Positions 37,794 through 46,174 are shown, counted from the first letter of the stretch. The stretch: DNA of 64,000 bases from Caulobacter vibrioides (GCF_002858865.1 NZ_PJRR01000019.1:1-64000), one strand, 5' to 3'. Numbers and translations: made by a program. The notes: generated from the sequence alone by a model not told the origin.

Positions 37794-39035
37794 ATGGGGA
37801 CGAGTTTCCGTCTGTTCGTGATGATGGTGCTGCAGCTGGCGATTTGGGGCGCCTGGGCGCCCAAGATCTTCCCCTACATGGGCATGCTGGGCTTCGCGCC
37901 CTGGCAGCAGTCGCTGGTCGGCAGCGCCTGGGGCGTGGCGGCGCTGGTGGGCATCTTCTTCTCGAATCAGTTCGCCGACCGGAACTTCTCGGCCGAGCGG
38001 TTCCTGGCGGTCAGCCACCTGATCGGCGGCGTGGCGCTGCTGGGCACGGCCTTCTCGACGACCTTCTGGCCGTTCTTTGCCTGTTACCTCGTTTTCAGCC
38101 TGGTCTATGTGCCGACACTGTCGGTCACCAACTCGATCGCCTTCGCCAATCTGCGCGATCCGGCGGCGGGCTTCGGCGGGGTGCGGATGGGCGGAACCGT
38201 CGGCTGGGTGCTGGTCAGCTGGCCCTTCGTGTTCCTGCTGGGCGCCCAAGCGACGGTGGAGCAGGTCCGCTGGATCTTCCTGGTGGCGGCGATCGTCTCC
38301 TTCGTCTTCGCCGGTTACGCTCTGACCCTGCCGCACACGCCGCCGCGCAAGGCCGATGACGCTGTCGACAAGCTGGCCTGGCGACGGGCGTTCAAGCTGC
38401 TGGGCGCGCCCTTCGTGTTTGTCCTCTTTGTCGTGACCTTCATCGATTCGGTGATCCACAACGGCTACTTCGTGATGGCCGACGCCTTCTTGACCAACCG
38501 GGTCGGGATCGCGGGCAATCTCAGCATGGTCGTGCTGAGCCTGGGCCAGGTGGCCGAAATCATCACCATGCTGCTGTTGGGCCGCGTGCTGGCCAAGCTG
38601 GGCTGGAAGGTCACCATGATCGTCGGCGTGCTGGGCCACGCCGCGCGCTTTGCGGTCTTCGCCTACTTCGCCGACAGCGTGCCGGTCATCGTGGCGGTGC
38701 AGCTGCTGCACGGCGTCTGCTACGCCTTCTTCTTCGCCACGGTTTACATCTTCGTCGACGCCGTCTTCCCGAAAGATGTCCGCTCCAGCGCGCAGGGTCT
38801 GTTCAACTTGCTGATCCTGGGCGTCGGCAATGTGGCCGCCAGCTTCATCTTCCCCGCGCTGATCGGTCGCCTGACCACCGATGGGTCCGTCGACTACACG
38901 ACGCTGTTCCTCGTGCCGACCGCCATGGCTTTGGCGGCGGTCTGCCTGCTGGCGCTGTTCTTCCGGCCGCCCACGCGGGGACCTGTTTCGGAGGCGGATT
39001 CCGCTTCATCCGCCGCCGGTTCGGCCCAAGCCTAG
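37794..39035 (+). CDS. MFS transporter, nucleoside/sugar:H+ symporter type
   Basis: This 413-aa protein has about 12 transmembrane segments. The N-terminus SFRLFVMMVLQLAIWGAWAPKIFPYMG, the loop FFSNQFADRNFSAERFLAVSHLIGG and the region YVPTLSVTNSIAFANLRDPAAGFGGVRMGGTVGWVLVSW resemble the nucleoside:H+ symporter (NHS) group. That group is often found beside isomerase and oxidoreductase genes in saccharide clusters. It heads an operon with the isomerase, Gfo/Idh and second isomerase genes, so the cargo is probably a (keto)sugar. This is inference from context. Confidence 0.88.
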   Translation: MGTSFRLFVMMVLQLAIWGAWAPKIFPYMGMLGFAPWQQSLVGSAWGVAALVGIFFSNQFADRNFSAERFLAVSHLIGGVALLGTAFSTTFWPFFACYLVFSLVYVPTLSVTNSIAFANLRDPAAGFGGVRMGGTVGWVLVSWPFVFLLGAQATVEQVRWIFLVAAIVSFVFAGYALTLPHTPPRKADDAVDKLAWRRAFKLLGAPFVFVLFVVTFIDSVIHNGYFVMADAFLTNRVGIAGNLSMVVLSLGQVAEIITMLLLGRVLAKLGWKVTMIVGVLGHAARFAVFAYFADSVPVIVAVQLLHGVCYAFFFATVYIFVDAVFPKDVRSSAQGLFNLLILGVGNVAASFIFPALIGRLTTDGSVDYTTLFLVPTAMALAAVCLLALFFRPPTRGPVSEADSASSAAGSAQA

Positions 39036-39056
39036 ATGTCAGGAAAGGTGATCCCC

Positions 39057-40022
39057 ATGCGCATGACCGCCTTCGATAATCAGAGCCAGGGCCTGTCGCG
39101 TCGGGGCCTGCTGGCCGCCGGCGCCGCCGCGCTGGGCGCGGGCGTCGCCGGCGCGGCGGGCGCCAGCGCGCTGCCGTTCTTCCAGCGTCGCAAGCAGCCC
39201 GTGGGCATCCAGCTCTACAGCCTGGGTCCGGACCTTGCCAAAGAGCTCGATGCGCAGCTGGCGACGGTGGCCAAGATCGGCTTCCGGACGGTTGAGCTGG
39301 CCGGCTACCTTGGCCGCACGCCCGCCGATCTGCGCGCGGCGTTCGACAAGCACGGGCTTGTCTGTCCCAGCGCGCATATCTCGCCCAAGGGACCCAGCGG
39401 CTTCAGCGGCGACCTCGTCAAGCTGGCGGACGAACTGCACGTCATCGGGGTGAAGTCGGCGATCATGCCGATCTTCTACATCCCCGAGCGGATGGGCGCG
39501 GCCGACCTGCGCCAGGCGGGCGTGCAGATGACCGCCGACGAATGGAAGTGGAACGCCGACTTCCTCAATGAGAAGGCGGCCATCCTGAAAAAGGCCGGCA
39601 TTCTCGCCGGCTATCATAACCACAACTTCGAGTTCGCGCCGCTGAAGGACGCCAAGGGCCGCGAGACCACCGGGATGGACATCCTGCTGAAGGGCACGGA
39701 CCCGTCGCTGGTGACCTTCGAGCTGGACGCCGGCTGGGTGACGGCGGCGGGCCAGGATCCGTTCGCGCTGCTGAAGGCCTATCCGGGGCGCTTCACCCAG
39801 ATGCACGTCAAGGACGTCAAGCCGAGCACCAAGCCCAACTTCGAGCTGCGGCAGGATCCGACCGAGGTGGGCTCTGGCATGATCGACTGGAAGCGGCTGC
39901 TGCCGGCGGCCTATGACGCCGGGATCCGGGGCTTCTACTACGAGCAGGAGCCGCCGTTCGCCTACACGCGCCTGGAGTCGGCCAGGATCAGCTTCGACTA
40001 TCTCGCCAAGGTCGTCGCCTGA
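39057..40022 (+). CDS. Tat-exported sugar phosphate isomerase/epimerase-like TIM barrel
   Basis: The protein is about 321 aa. The N-terminus has a twin-arginine signal (LSRRGLLAAGAAALGAGVAG) followed by an AP-endonuclease-2 TIM barrel (QLYSLGPDLAKELDAQLATVAKIGFRTVELAGYLG). Metal-site stretches are AGYHNHNFEFAPL, VTFELDAGWVTAAGQDP, QMHVKDVK and FYYEQEPPF. ATG at 39057 has AGGAAAGG 8 bases upstream. The ATG at 39036 directly abuts the previous stop and lacks a site. Export suggests it acts on a periplasmic intermediate, such as a keto-glycoside or its cleavage product. It overlaps the next gene in TGATG. Confidence 0.9.
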   Translation: MRMTAFDNQSQGLSRRGLLAAGAAALGAGVAGAAGASALPFFQRRKQPVGIQLYSLGPDLAKELDAQLATVAKIGFRTVELAGYLGRTPADLRAAFDKHGLVCPSAHISPKGPSGFSGDLVKLADELHVIGVKSAIMPIFYIPERMGAADLRQAGVQMTADEWKWNADFLNEKAAILKKAGILAGYHNHNFEFAPLKDAKGRETTGMDILLKGTDPSLVTFELDAGWVTAAGQDPFALLKAYPGRFTQMHVKDVKPSTKPNFELRQDPTEVGSGMIDWKRLLPAAYDAGIRGFYYEQEPPFAYTRLESARISFDYLAKVVA

Positions 40023-41152
40023 TGGCGCTGCGGATGGCCATGGTGGGCGGCGGGCCCGGCTCGTTCATCGGGCCGGTGCACCGGATGGCCGCCGAGCTGG
40101 ACGGCCGCATTCGGCTTGTGGCGGGCGTGTTCAGCCGAGACCCCGCCAAGAGCGCCCAGGCTGCGGCTGCTTGGGGCGTCTCGCCCGATCGCGTCTATCC
40201 GGACCACCACACGATGTTCGCGGCTGAGCGCGGGCGCGCCGACGGCGTGCAGCTGGTCTCGGTGGTGACGCCGAACCATCTGCATTTCGATGTGTCCGCC
40301 GCAGCCCTGAAGGCGGGTCTGCATGTGATCAGCGACAAGCCCGCGACGCTGAACCTCGCCGAGGCGCAGGCCTTGGCGAAGGTCGTCGCCGCCTCGGGCA
40401 AGCAGTACGGCCTGACCTACACCTACACCGGCTATCCGATGGTCCGCGAGGCGCGCGAGATCGTGGCGCGCGGCGATCTGGGCGCGGTTCGCAAGGTGGT
40501 GGTCGAGTACTCGCAAGGCTGGCTGTCGACGCCGCTGGAGCGCGACAGCGCCAACAAGCAGGCCAGTTGGCGCGCCGATCCCAGCCAATCGGGCGTCGGC
40601 GGCTGCATCGGCGACATCGGCGTCCATGCGTTCAACATCGCCGAGTTCATCACTGGGCGGCGCGTTGAGAGACTGTGCGCGGATGTCGCGACGGTCGTAC
40701 CCGGGCGCGATCTCGACGACGACTGCAACGTCTTGCTGCGGTTTGAGGGCGGGGCGCGCGGCGTGCTGATCGCCTCGCAGATCTCAGCCGGCGCCCGCAA
40801 CGGCCTGACGATCAGCGTCTATGGCGAGAAGGGCGGCCTGACCTGGTCGCACGAGGATCCCAACATTCTGACGCTGGATTGGCTGGATGGGCCCAGCCAC
40901 GTGCTGCACGCCGGCTCTGGCTATCTTGGCCCGGCGGCGCGGGCGGTGACGCGCCTGCCGACCGGTCATCCCGAGGGCTTCATCGAGGCCTTCGCCACGA
41001 TCTACCGTGATTTCGCCGACGCCATCGAAGGCCGCGCCGGCGGCCTTGTGCCGGACATTGCCGAGGGCGTACGCGGCATGACCTTTGTCGAGCGCGCCGT
41101 TGCGGCCAGCCGCGACGATGCGGGCTGGGTGTCGCTGCAGGGAGAGGGCTGA
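40022..41152 (+). CDS. Gfo/Idh/MocA-family oxidoreductase
   Basis: This 376-aa NAD(P)-dependent sugar oxidoreductase has the Rossmann motif MAMVGGGPGSFIGPVHRMAAEL. The catalytic Lys region is ISDKPATLNLAEAQALAKVV (the EKP-type motif as DKP), with His/Asp positions in GGCIGDIGVHAFNIAEFITG. No export signal is present, so it is cytosolic. Set between two TIM-barrel isomerase genes, it could reduce or oxidise a 3-keto-sugar taken up by the MFS transporter. It overlaps both neighbours by one base, so the operon is translationally coupled. Confidence 0.92.
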   Translation: MALRMAMVGGGPGSFIGPVHRMAAELDGRIRLVAGVFSRDPAKSAQAAAAWGVSPDRVYPDHHTMFAAERGRADGVQLVSVVTPNHLHFDVSAAALKAGLHVISDKPATLNLAEAQALAKVVAASGKQYGLTYTYTGYPMVREAREIVARGDLGAVRKVVVEYSQGWLSTPLERDSANKQASWRADPSQSGVGGCIGDIGVHAFNIAEFITGRRVERLCADVATVVPGRDLDDDCNVLLRFEGGARGVLIASQISAGARNGLTISVYGEKGGLTWSHEDPNILTLDWLDGPSHVLHAGSGYLGPAARAVTRLPTGHPEGFIEAFATIYRDFADAIEGRAGGLVPDIAEGVRGMTFVERAVAASRDDAGWVSLQGEG

Positions 41153-42207
41153 TGAAGACGCTCAAGGGACCGGCCATCTTCCTGGCCCAGTTCATCGGCG
41201 ACACGCCCCCGTTCGACAAGCTCGAGACCATGGCCGCCTGGGTGTCGAGCCTGGGCTATGCCGGGGTGCAGATGCCGACGGGCGGGGCGGACTCGTTCTT
41301 TGATCTGGCCCTGGCCGCCGAAAGCCAGACCTATTGCGACGACATCGCCGGGTTGCTGGCCGAGTACGGCCTGGAAATCACCGAGCTGTCGACGCACCTG
41401 CAGGGACAACTGGTCGCGGTGCATCCGGCCTATGACGAGCTGTTCGACGGCTTCGCGCCGCCGGAACTGCGCGGCAAGCCCAAGGAACGGCAGGCCTGGG
41501 CGGTTGAGCAGGTGAAGGCTGCCGCTGTCGCCAGTCGGCGGCTGGGCCTGAAGGCGCATGCGACCTTTTCCGGCTCCCTGGCCTGGCCCTACCTCTATCC
41601 GTGGCCCCAGCGGCCGGCGGGCCTGATCGAGGAGGCGTTCGCTGAGCTCGGGCGTCGCTGGAAGCCGATCCTGGATGTCTTCGACGAGAACGGGGTCGAC
41701 GCGGCCTATGAAATCCATCCGGGCGAGGACTTGCACGACGGGGCTACGTTCGAGCGCTTCCTCGACGAGGTCGGCGGACATCCTCGGGCCAACATCCTCT
41801 ACGACCCCAGCCATTTCGTGCTGCAGCAACTGGACTATCTGGCCTACATCGATCGCTACCACGAGCGGATCAAGGCGTTCCACGTCAAGGACGCCGAGTT
41901 CCGACCGTCGGCGCGCTCGGGCGTCTATGGCGGTTATCAGGGCTGGGTGGACCGGCCGGGCCGGTTCCGCTCGCTGGGTGATGGTCAGGTCGACTTCAAG
42001 GCGATCTTTTCAAAGCTGGCGCAGTACGACTATGACGGCTGGGCGGTCCTGGAGTGGGAGTGCGCGCTCAAGCATCCCGAGCAGGGAGCCGCCGAGGGCG
42101 CGCCGTTCATCCGGGATCACATCATTCGGGTGACGGACAAGGCGTTCGATGATTTCGCGAGCGCCGGGTCCGACGCCGGGCGCAATCGACGGCTGCTTGG
42201 CCTGTAG
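41152..42207 (+). CDS. Cytosolic sugar phosphate isomerase/epimerase-like TIM barrel
   Basis: The protein is 351 aa with no signal peptide. The AP-endonuclease-2 fold is shown by MAAWVSSLGYAGVQMPTGG, ITELSTHLQGQLVAVHPAYDELFDG, GVDAAYEIHPGEDLHDG, ANILYDPSHFVLQQLDYLAYIDRYHERIKAFHVKDAEF and GWAVLEWECALKHPEQG. These supply the metal-binding Glu/Asp/His residues. The closest known kinds include IolE/IolH-like and ThuB-neighbour proteins. The exact sugar reaction is unknown. It starts in the Gfo/Idh stop overlap, and a cytochrome c gene follows after 30 bases. Confidence 0.9.
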   Translation: MKTLKGPAIFLAQFIGDTPPFDKLETMAAWVSSLGYAGVQMPTGGADSFFDLALAAESQTYCDDIAGLLAEYGLEITELSTHLQGQLVAVHPAYDELFDGFAPPELRGKPKERQAWAVEQVKAAAVASRRLGLKAHATFSGSLAWPYLYPWPQRPAGLIEEAFAELGRRWKPILDVFDENGVDAAYEIHPGEDLHDGATFERFLDEVGGHPRANILYDPSHFVLQQLDYLAYIDRYHERIKAFHVKDAEFRPSARSGVYGGYQGWVDRPGRFRSLGDGQVDFKAIFSKLAQYDYDGWAVLEWECALKHPEQGAAEGAPFIRDHIIRVTDKAFDDFASAGSDAGRNRRLLGL

Positions 42208-42237
42208 TCCAAGCGCGTGTTCTGACGGAGTGGCTTG

Positions 42238-42597
42238 ATGAAGGTTCGGCTTACCCTGGCGGCGGTGTTCGCAGCCCTGGCGTCTGGCGCGGTCGCCGCG
42301 CCGTCTGGACAGCAGCTGTTCGAGCAGCGGTGCGGCATGTGCCATTCGCTGCAGCAGGCTCCCGGCAAGATGGGGCCGCCCTTGGCGGGTGTGGTCGGTC
42401 GCAAGGCGGCGAGCTTTCCGGGCTACACCTACAGCGCGGCGCTGAAGGGCTCGGGAATCACCTGGACCGCCGACAAGCTCGACGCCTATTCGAAGGCTCC
42501 GACCAAGGTCGTGCCGGGCACCAAGATGCTGCTGGGAGCGCCCAACGACGCCGAGCGCGCGGCGGTGATCGCCTATCTGGCCAGCGTCAAGAAATAG
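42238..42597 (+). CDS. Class I cytochrome c, single heme
   Basis: This 119-aa protein has a signal peptide (VRLTLAAVFAALASGAVAAPSG) and one heme site CGMCH in FEQRCGMCHSLQQAPGKMGPPLAGVVGRKA. The axial Met lies in VVPGTKMLLGAPNDAERAAVIAYL. The length and fold match c2/c556-like electron carriers. ATG at 42238 has GGAG upstream. It ends the MFS-led operon and lies 1.2 kb before the GMC flavoprotein. It is therefore a good candidate for the dehydrogenase electron acceptor, comparable to the cytochrome subunit described with lacA in C. crescentus. I do not assign lacB or lacC because I am unsure which name is which. Confidence 0.92.
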   Translation: MKVRLTLAAVFAALASGAVAAPSGQQLFEQRCGMCHSLQQAPGKMGPPLAGVVGRKAASFPGYTYSAALKGSGITWTADKLDAYSKAPTKVVPGTKMLLGAPNDAERAAVIAYLASVKK

Positions 42598-42637
42598 GCT
42601 GATTTCGCGTTAGCTACGGGTGCTAATGCGGATGGAA

Positions 42638-42738
42638 ATCCTCGTCCTTCGACAAGCTCAGGATGAGGATTTTTCGCGAACCGAGGTCAGCAGTCGTCCT
42701 CACCCTGAGCTTGTCCCCCGCGACCGACCGAAGGTCGG
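42638..42738. repeat. REP-like extragenic palindromic repeat pair
   Basis: ATCCTCGTCC (42638) and GGATGAGGAT (ending 42670) form a 10-base stem (one G-T pair) around TTCGACAAGCTCA. A second copy in inverse orientation at 42696-42716 matches 18 of 20 bases of GACAAGCTCAGGATGAGGAT. A small hairpin CCGACC-GAA-GGTCGG follows at 42724-42738. The block fills most of the gap between the cytochrome c gene and the minus-strand hydrolase-domain gene. Elements of this sequence are widespread between genes in alphaproteobacteria. It may stop both converging transcripts. Confidence 0.75.
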
Positions 42739-42816
42739 CCCGAGGATAAACTCCTGGCGAGGGCGGCTCCCACTACCCCGTCAACACTCAACGTCAAAAC
42801 AGCCAAGAAATAGGCC

Positions 42817-43644
42817 TCAGCGCGGGGTCAGTTCCTGGATCTCGATGTCCTTGAACTCGATCGGGGCGCCCTCGCTTTGCAGGGCGATGTAGCCGCCGGT
42901 CACCGGGCTTGCGCCTCGGGCCAGGATGTAGGGCTTGGCCCCGCCCGCGACGGTGTCGTCCGGGTCTAGCGTCGCGCTAGCATAGCGGTGGACGACGACG
43001 CCGTTGATCTTCTGGGTGATCTCGCCGCTGGGCAGCACTTCAAGCTCGGCCTGCACCCAGGTTCCGTTGGCGATGGTCGGACCATTCGCCGGCGGCGTGC
43101 AGTGCTCCTTCACCTTGGCGCCGTCGATCGTGATCGTGATGCCCGGCGTGCAGACCGCGCCGGTCGGCCGGGGCTTGTCGCCATCCTTGCCCAGAAGCTG
43201 GAACTCGATCGAGACTGGAAAGGGCTGATCGACCGTCATGCTCTCGGCGCTCTGGCTGTGGAACATGATCCCGCTGTTGGCCCGCGCCCAACCCGGCGTG
43301 TCGGGCAGGCCGCCTTCGGTGAGAAAGCGATAGGAGAAGCGCAGTCGGTAGGCGCTGAACGGGGTCTTGTGGAACAGATGGCCGAACTGGTTGTCGAACT
43401 TGTCGTAGCCGGCATAGGAGACCCGGATCACGCCCTGATCGGCGACGAAGGTCTGGCGGTAGTTCTCGCCGACCGGATGCCTGGCGACCTTCGCGGTCCA
43501 GCCGTTCAACGTCTTGCCGTCGAAAAGTGAGCGCCACGGTCCAGCCTGGACCTCATCGGCGTGAGATGCGCCGGCCAAGCCGAGCGCGAGCCCTGTTACG
43601 AGCCCAAAGCTGGCCCAGCCCCGTGACGGCTTCATCCAGACCAT
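42817..43644 (-). CDS. 3-keto-disaccharide hydrolase-domain protein (DUF1080), secreted, second copy
   Basis: This protein of about 275 aa has a signal peptide (GWASFGLVTGLALGLAGASHADE) and one PF06439 domain. WRSLFDGKTLNGWTAKVARHPVGENYRQTF, FSYRFLTEGGLPDTPGWARANSGIMFHSQSAESM, FPVSIEFQLLGKD and GYIALQSEGAPIEFKDIEIQELTPR define it. Three Cys-containing loops (AVCTPG, KEHCTPP) are not in the first copy. ATG at 43644 has GGGGGAG about 8 bases upstream and is preferred to the in-frame ATG at 43665. It is divergent from the GMC dehydrogenase gene and shares its control region. Confidence 0.9.
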   Translation of the reverse strand: MVWMKPSRGWASFGLVTGLALGLAGASHADEVQAGPWRSLFDGKTLNGWTAKVARHPVGENYRQTFVADQGVIRVSYAGYDKFDNQFGHLFHKTPFSAYRLRFSYRFLTEGGLPDTPGWARANSGIMFHSQSAESMTVDQPFPVSIEFQLLGKDGDKPRPTGAVCTPGITITIDGAKVKEHCTPPANGPTIANGTWVQAELEVLPSGEITQKINGVVVHRYASATLDPDDTVAGGAKPYILARGASPVTGGYIALQSEGAPIEFKDIEIQELTPR

Positions 43645-43699
43645 GGCGCGTCTCCCCCGCATCATATCACCTCGGTCGAAACGCCGAGCTTTGTTGCAA

Positions 43700-43713
43700 T
43701 GTAACCCATTTCA
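43700..43713. promoter_or_regulatory. LacI-type operator candidate before the GMC dehydrogenase
   Basis: TGTAACCCATTTCA at 43700-43713 sits between the divergent hydrolase-domain gene (start 43644) and the GMC gene (start 43814). It is also part of a 19-bp imperfect dyad, TGCAATG-TAACC-CATTTCA, at 43695-43713 with one mismatch. It closely resembles the site at 37716-37729. Over a 20-base alignment of the two, 16 positions agree by eye. The most likely binder is the LacI protein encoded at 36609-37616. Confidence 0.5.
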
Positions 43714-43813
43714 TGGAAGCCTCCAGGCAAGAATGAAGAGGTCGCCGGGGTTGGTGTCGTGTTGCGTGAAGCATCTCGATGCGGTCCATTGAGCGACTGC
43801 GAAGGGAGCGAAC

Positions 43814-45553
43814 ATGGCCAACCTGAACGGCCGCGCGCGTCGTAAGAACACCTACGACGCCATCGTGGTGGGCAGTGGCATTACCGGTGGCATCGCGGCC
43901 AAGGAATTGACCGAAAAGGGGTTGAAGGTCCTTGTGCTCGAGCGCGGACCCATGGTGCGCCACCTTGAGGACTATCCCACGGCGATGCTGGACCCGTGGC
44001 AGTCAAAATATCCGCAGGGCAAGCTCCCCGAGGCCGAGCTGAACGCGCACTACAAGGTGCAGCGGCGCACCGGCTACACGATGACGGAGCAAACCCAGCA
44101 CTTCTTCGTGCGGGACGACGAGCACCCCTACACCGAGGAGAACCGCTTCGACTGGATCCGGGGCTATCATGTCGGCGGCCGCTCGCTGACCTGGGGGCGG
44201 CAGAGCTATCGCCACAGCCCGATCGATTTCGAGGCAAACGCTCGCGAAGGAATCGCGGTCGACTGGCCGATCCGCTATGAGGATCTCGCGCCCTGGTACG
44301 AGCATGTCGAGCGCTTCATCGGAGTTTCCGGACAGGCCGAGGGCCTGCCGCATTTTCCGGACGGCCACTACCAGCCGCCGATGGAGCTGAACTGCGTCGA
44401 GAAGGCCTTCAAGGCGCGGTCCGAGGCGCGCTTCCCCGAGCGGCGCGTCACGATCGGGCGCACGGCCCACCTGACCGATCCCACCGAGGAGCAGCTCGCG
44501 CTGGGGCGTACCAAGTGCCAGTACCGCAACCTCTGTATCCGCGGCTGCCCGTTCGGCGCCTATTACAGCTCCAATTCAGGCGGGCTGATCGCGGCCGAGC
44601 GGACGGGAAATCTGGTGATCCGTCCCAACTCGATCGTCACCGAGCTGATCTATGATGAGCGCGCAGGACGAGCCAGCGGCGTGCGGATTCTGGACGCAGA
44701 GACCCGAAAGGACGAGGAGTTCCACGCCGATGTGATCTTCCTCTGCGCCTCGGCGCTGAACTCCGCGTGGATCATGATGAACTCGACGAGTTCGCGGTTC
44801 CCGAACGGCTTCGGCAACGCCAGCGATCAGCTTGGCCGCAACGTTATGGACCACCACCTGGGCGCGGGAGCAACGGGCCAGGCGCCGGAATTCGCGGACA
44901 TGTACTTCTCGGGGCGCCGGCCGAACGGCATCTATGTGCCTCGCTTCCGCAATCTTGGTGATGCGGCCAGCAAGCGCTCGGACTATCTGCGGGGCTTCGG
45001 CTATCAGGGCGGCGCCGGGCGCGCGACCTGGGAGCGTGATCGCGGTCAGGGCGGGCGAGGTTTCGGCGCAGCGCGCAAGGCCGCGCTCAGCCAGCCCGGG
45101 CCCTGGACCATGGGGCTTAGCGGGTTCGGCGAGATGCTCCCTTACGCCGACAACCGCGTGACGCTGAACCGCGACGTCGAGGACAAGTTCGGCCTGCCGA
45201 CCCTGACCATGAACGTCACCATGCGCGACAACGAGATGGCGATGCGCCGCGACATGCAGGCGGCCGCCGCCGAGATGCTCGAGGCGGCGGGGTTCCAGAA
45301 CGTGCGGGCGCATGACAACGGCTTCGCGCCGGGGCTTGGCATCCATGAGATGGGAACGGCCCGCATGGGGCGTGACCCCAAGACCTCGGTGCTGAACGCG
45401 CACAATCAGGTTCACGAGTGCAAGAACGTCTATGTCACCGACGGGGCGGCCATGGCTTCGGCCTCGTGCGTCAATCCATCCTTGACCTACATGGCCCTGA
45501 CGGCCCGCGCCGCCGACCATGCGGTACGCGCCCGCAAGCGGGGAGAACTGTAA
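43814..45553 (+). CDS. lacA: GMC-family FAD dehydrogenase, lactose/glucoside 3-dehydrogenase type (LacA-like)
   Basis: This 579-aa protein has an FAD-binding N-terminus (YDAIVVGSGITGGIAAKELTEKGLKVLVLERG). The GMC C-terminal domain has the His/Asn active site in HEMGTARMGRD and ASCVNPSLTYMALTARAAD. A three-Cys motif CQYRNLCIRGCPFGAY (Cys235, 241, 245) resembles the region that holds an Fe-S cluster in membrane FAD sugar dehydrogenases. No signal peptide is present. Export probably occurs with the Tat-bearing small subunit. In C. crescentus lacA encodes such a GMC subunit needed for lactose, salicin and trehalose oxidation. The symbol is given on family and gene-context similarity. Confidence 0.85.
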   Translation: MANLNGRARRKNTYDAIVVGSGITGGIAAKELTEKGLKVLVLERGPMVRHLEDYPTAMLDPWQSKYPQGKLPEAELNAHYKVQRRTGYTMTEQTQHFFVRDDEHPYTEENRFDWIRGYHVGGRSLTWGRQSYRHSPIDFEANAREGIAVDWPIRYEDLAPWYEHVERFIGVSGQAEGLPHFPDGHYQPPMELNCVEKAFKARSEARFPERRVTIGRTAHLTDPTEEQLALGRTKCQYRNLCIRGCPFGAYYSSNSGGLIAAERTGNLVIRPNSIVTELIYDERAGRASGVRILDAETRKDEEFHADVIFLCASALNSAWIMMNSTSSRFPNGFGNASDQLGRNVMDHHLGAGATGQAPEFADMYFSGRRPNGIYVPRFRNLGDAASKRSDYLRGFGYQGGAGRATWERDRGQGGRGFGAARKAALSQPGPWTMGLSGFGEMLPYADNRVTLNRDVEDKFGLPTLTMNVTMRDNEMAMRRDMQAAAAEMLEAAGFQNVRAHDNGFAPGLGIHEMGTARMGRDPKTSVLNAHNQVHECKNVYVTDGAAMASASCVNPSLTYMALTARAADHAVRARKRGEL

Positions 45554-46101
45554 TGCTGAACCGACGCGACGCCCTTCGCGGTCTGGCTCTGACGGTCGGC
45601 GCCGCGGCGACGGGATGGGCGGGAACCGCTGCGGCGACGACTGCGCTGAGCTGGACGCCGACGGCCCTCACGCCCGAGCAGGCTCAGATCCTCGATGTCG
45701 TCGCAGAGCTGATCATTCCCGCCACGGATACGCCGGGCGCTCGGGCGGCCGGCGTTCCGCAGTTCATCGACCGCGCCATCGCCAACTATTGCGAGAAATG
45801 GCAGGTCGACCAGCTGGTGGGCGGGTTCGCCCGCATGGACGCCGACGCCAAGGCGGCTCACGGCAAGCTTTTCGTGGCGCTGGCGCCGGAACAGCAGGTC
45901 GCGATCCTGAACGTCTATGATCGCGAGACCGCCGTCTCGACCAGCGGGCACTTCTTCCCGCTGCTGGAGGACTTCGTCACGGTCGGCTACTTCACCTCTG
46001 AGCCCGGGGCGACCCTGGCGCTGAAGTATGATCCGGTACCGGGGGCGTACAATGGCTGCGTCCCGCTGGCGGAGATCGGCAGAGGCTGGGCGACCCGCTA
46101 A
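45553..46101 (+). CDS. Gluconate 2-dehydrogenase subunit 3-family protein, Tat signal
   Basis: This 182-aa protein has a twin-arginine leader (MLNRRDALRGLALTVGAAATGWAG). The subunit-3 domain follows: LTPEQAQILDVVAELIIPATDTPGARAAGVPQFIDRAIANY, LLEDFVTVGYFTSEPGATLALKYDPVPGAYNGCVPL. It is the usual small partner of GMC sugar dehydrogenases and carries the flavoprotein across the inner membrane by piggy-back. Its ATG uses the last base of the GMC stop codon. Together with the GMC protein and the cytochrome c at 42238 it would form a three-part periplasmic dehydrogenase. Confidence 0.92.
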   Translation: MLNRRDALRGLALTVGAAATGWAGTAAATTALSWTPTALTPEQAQILDVVAELIIPATDTPGARAAGVPQFIDRAIANYCEKWQVDQLVGGFARMDADAKAAHGKLFVALAPEQQVAILNVYDRETAVSTSGHFFPLLEDFVTVGYFTSEPGATLALKYDPVPGAYNGCVPLAEIGRGWATR

Positions 46102-46103
46102 GG

Positions 46104-46174
46104 GGCTCTAAATGTTTGATTTTAGAGCCTGTTCATCTGGTTTAGATGGTTCCGTCCAAACCAGACAGGCTCTA
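46104..46174. repeat. Overlapping palindromes bounded by TAGAGC/GCTCTA
   Basis: Two hairpins overlap. GGCTCTAAA (46104-46112) pairs with TTTAGAGCC (46121-46129). TAGAGCCTGT (46123) plus CTGGTTT (46137) pairs with AAACCAGACAGGCTCTA (46158-46174), leaving a 4-base bulge. They are mutually exclusive because they share TAGAGCC. They lie right after the dehydrogenase small-subunit stop, so the first may end that operon. The outer sequence matches the palindrome at 128-158, suggesting a dispersed element. Confidence 0.6.

Noticed and set aside
42604..42625. CtrA box in TTAG...CTAA after the cytochrome c gene
   Set aside because: The half-site spacing is not 7 bases, and no gene start lies at a suitable distance.
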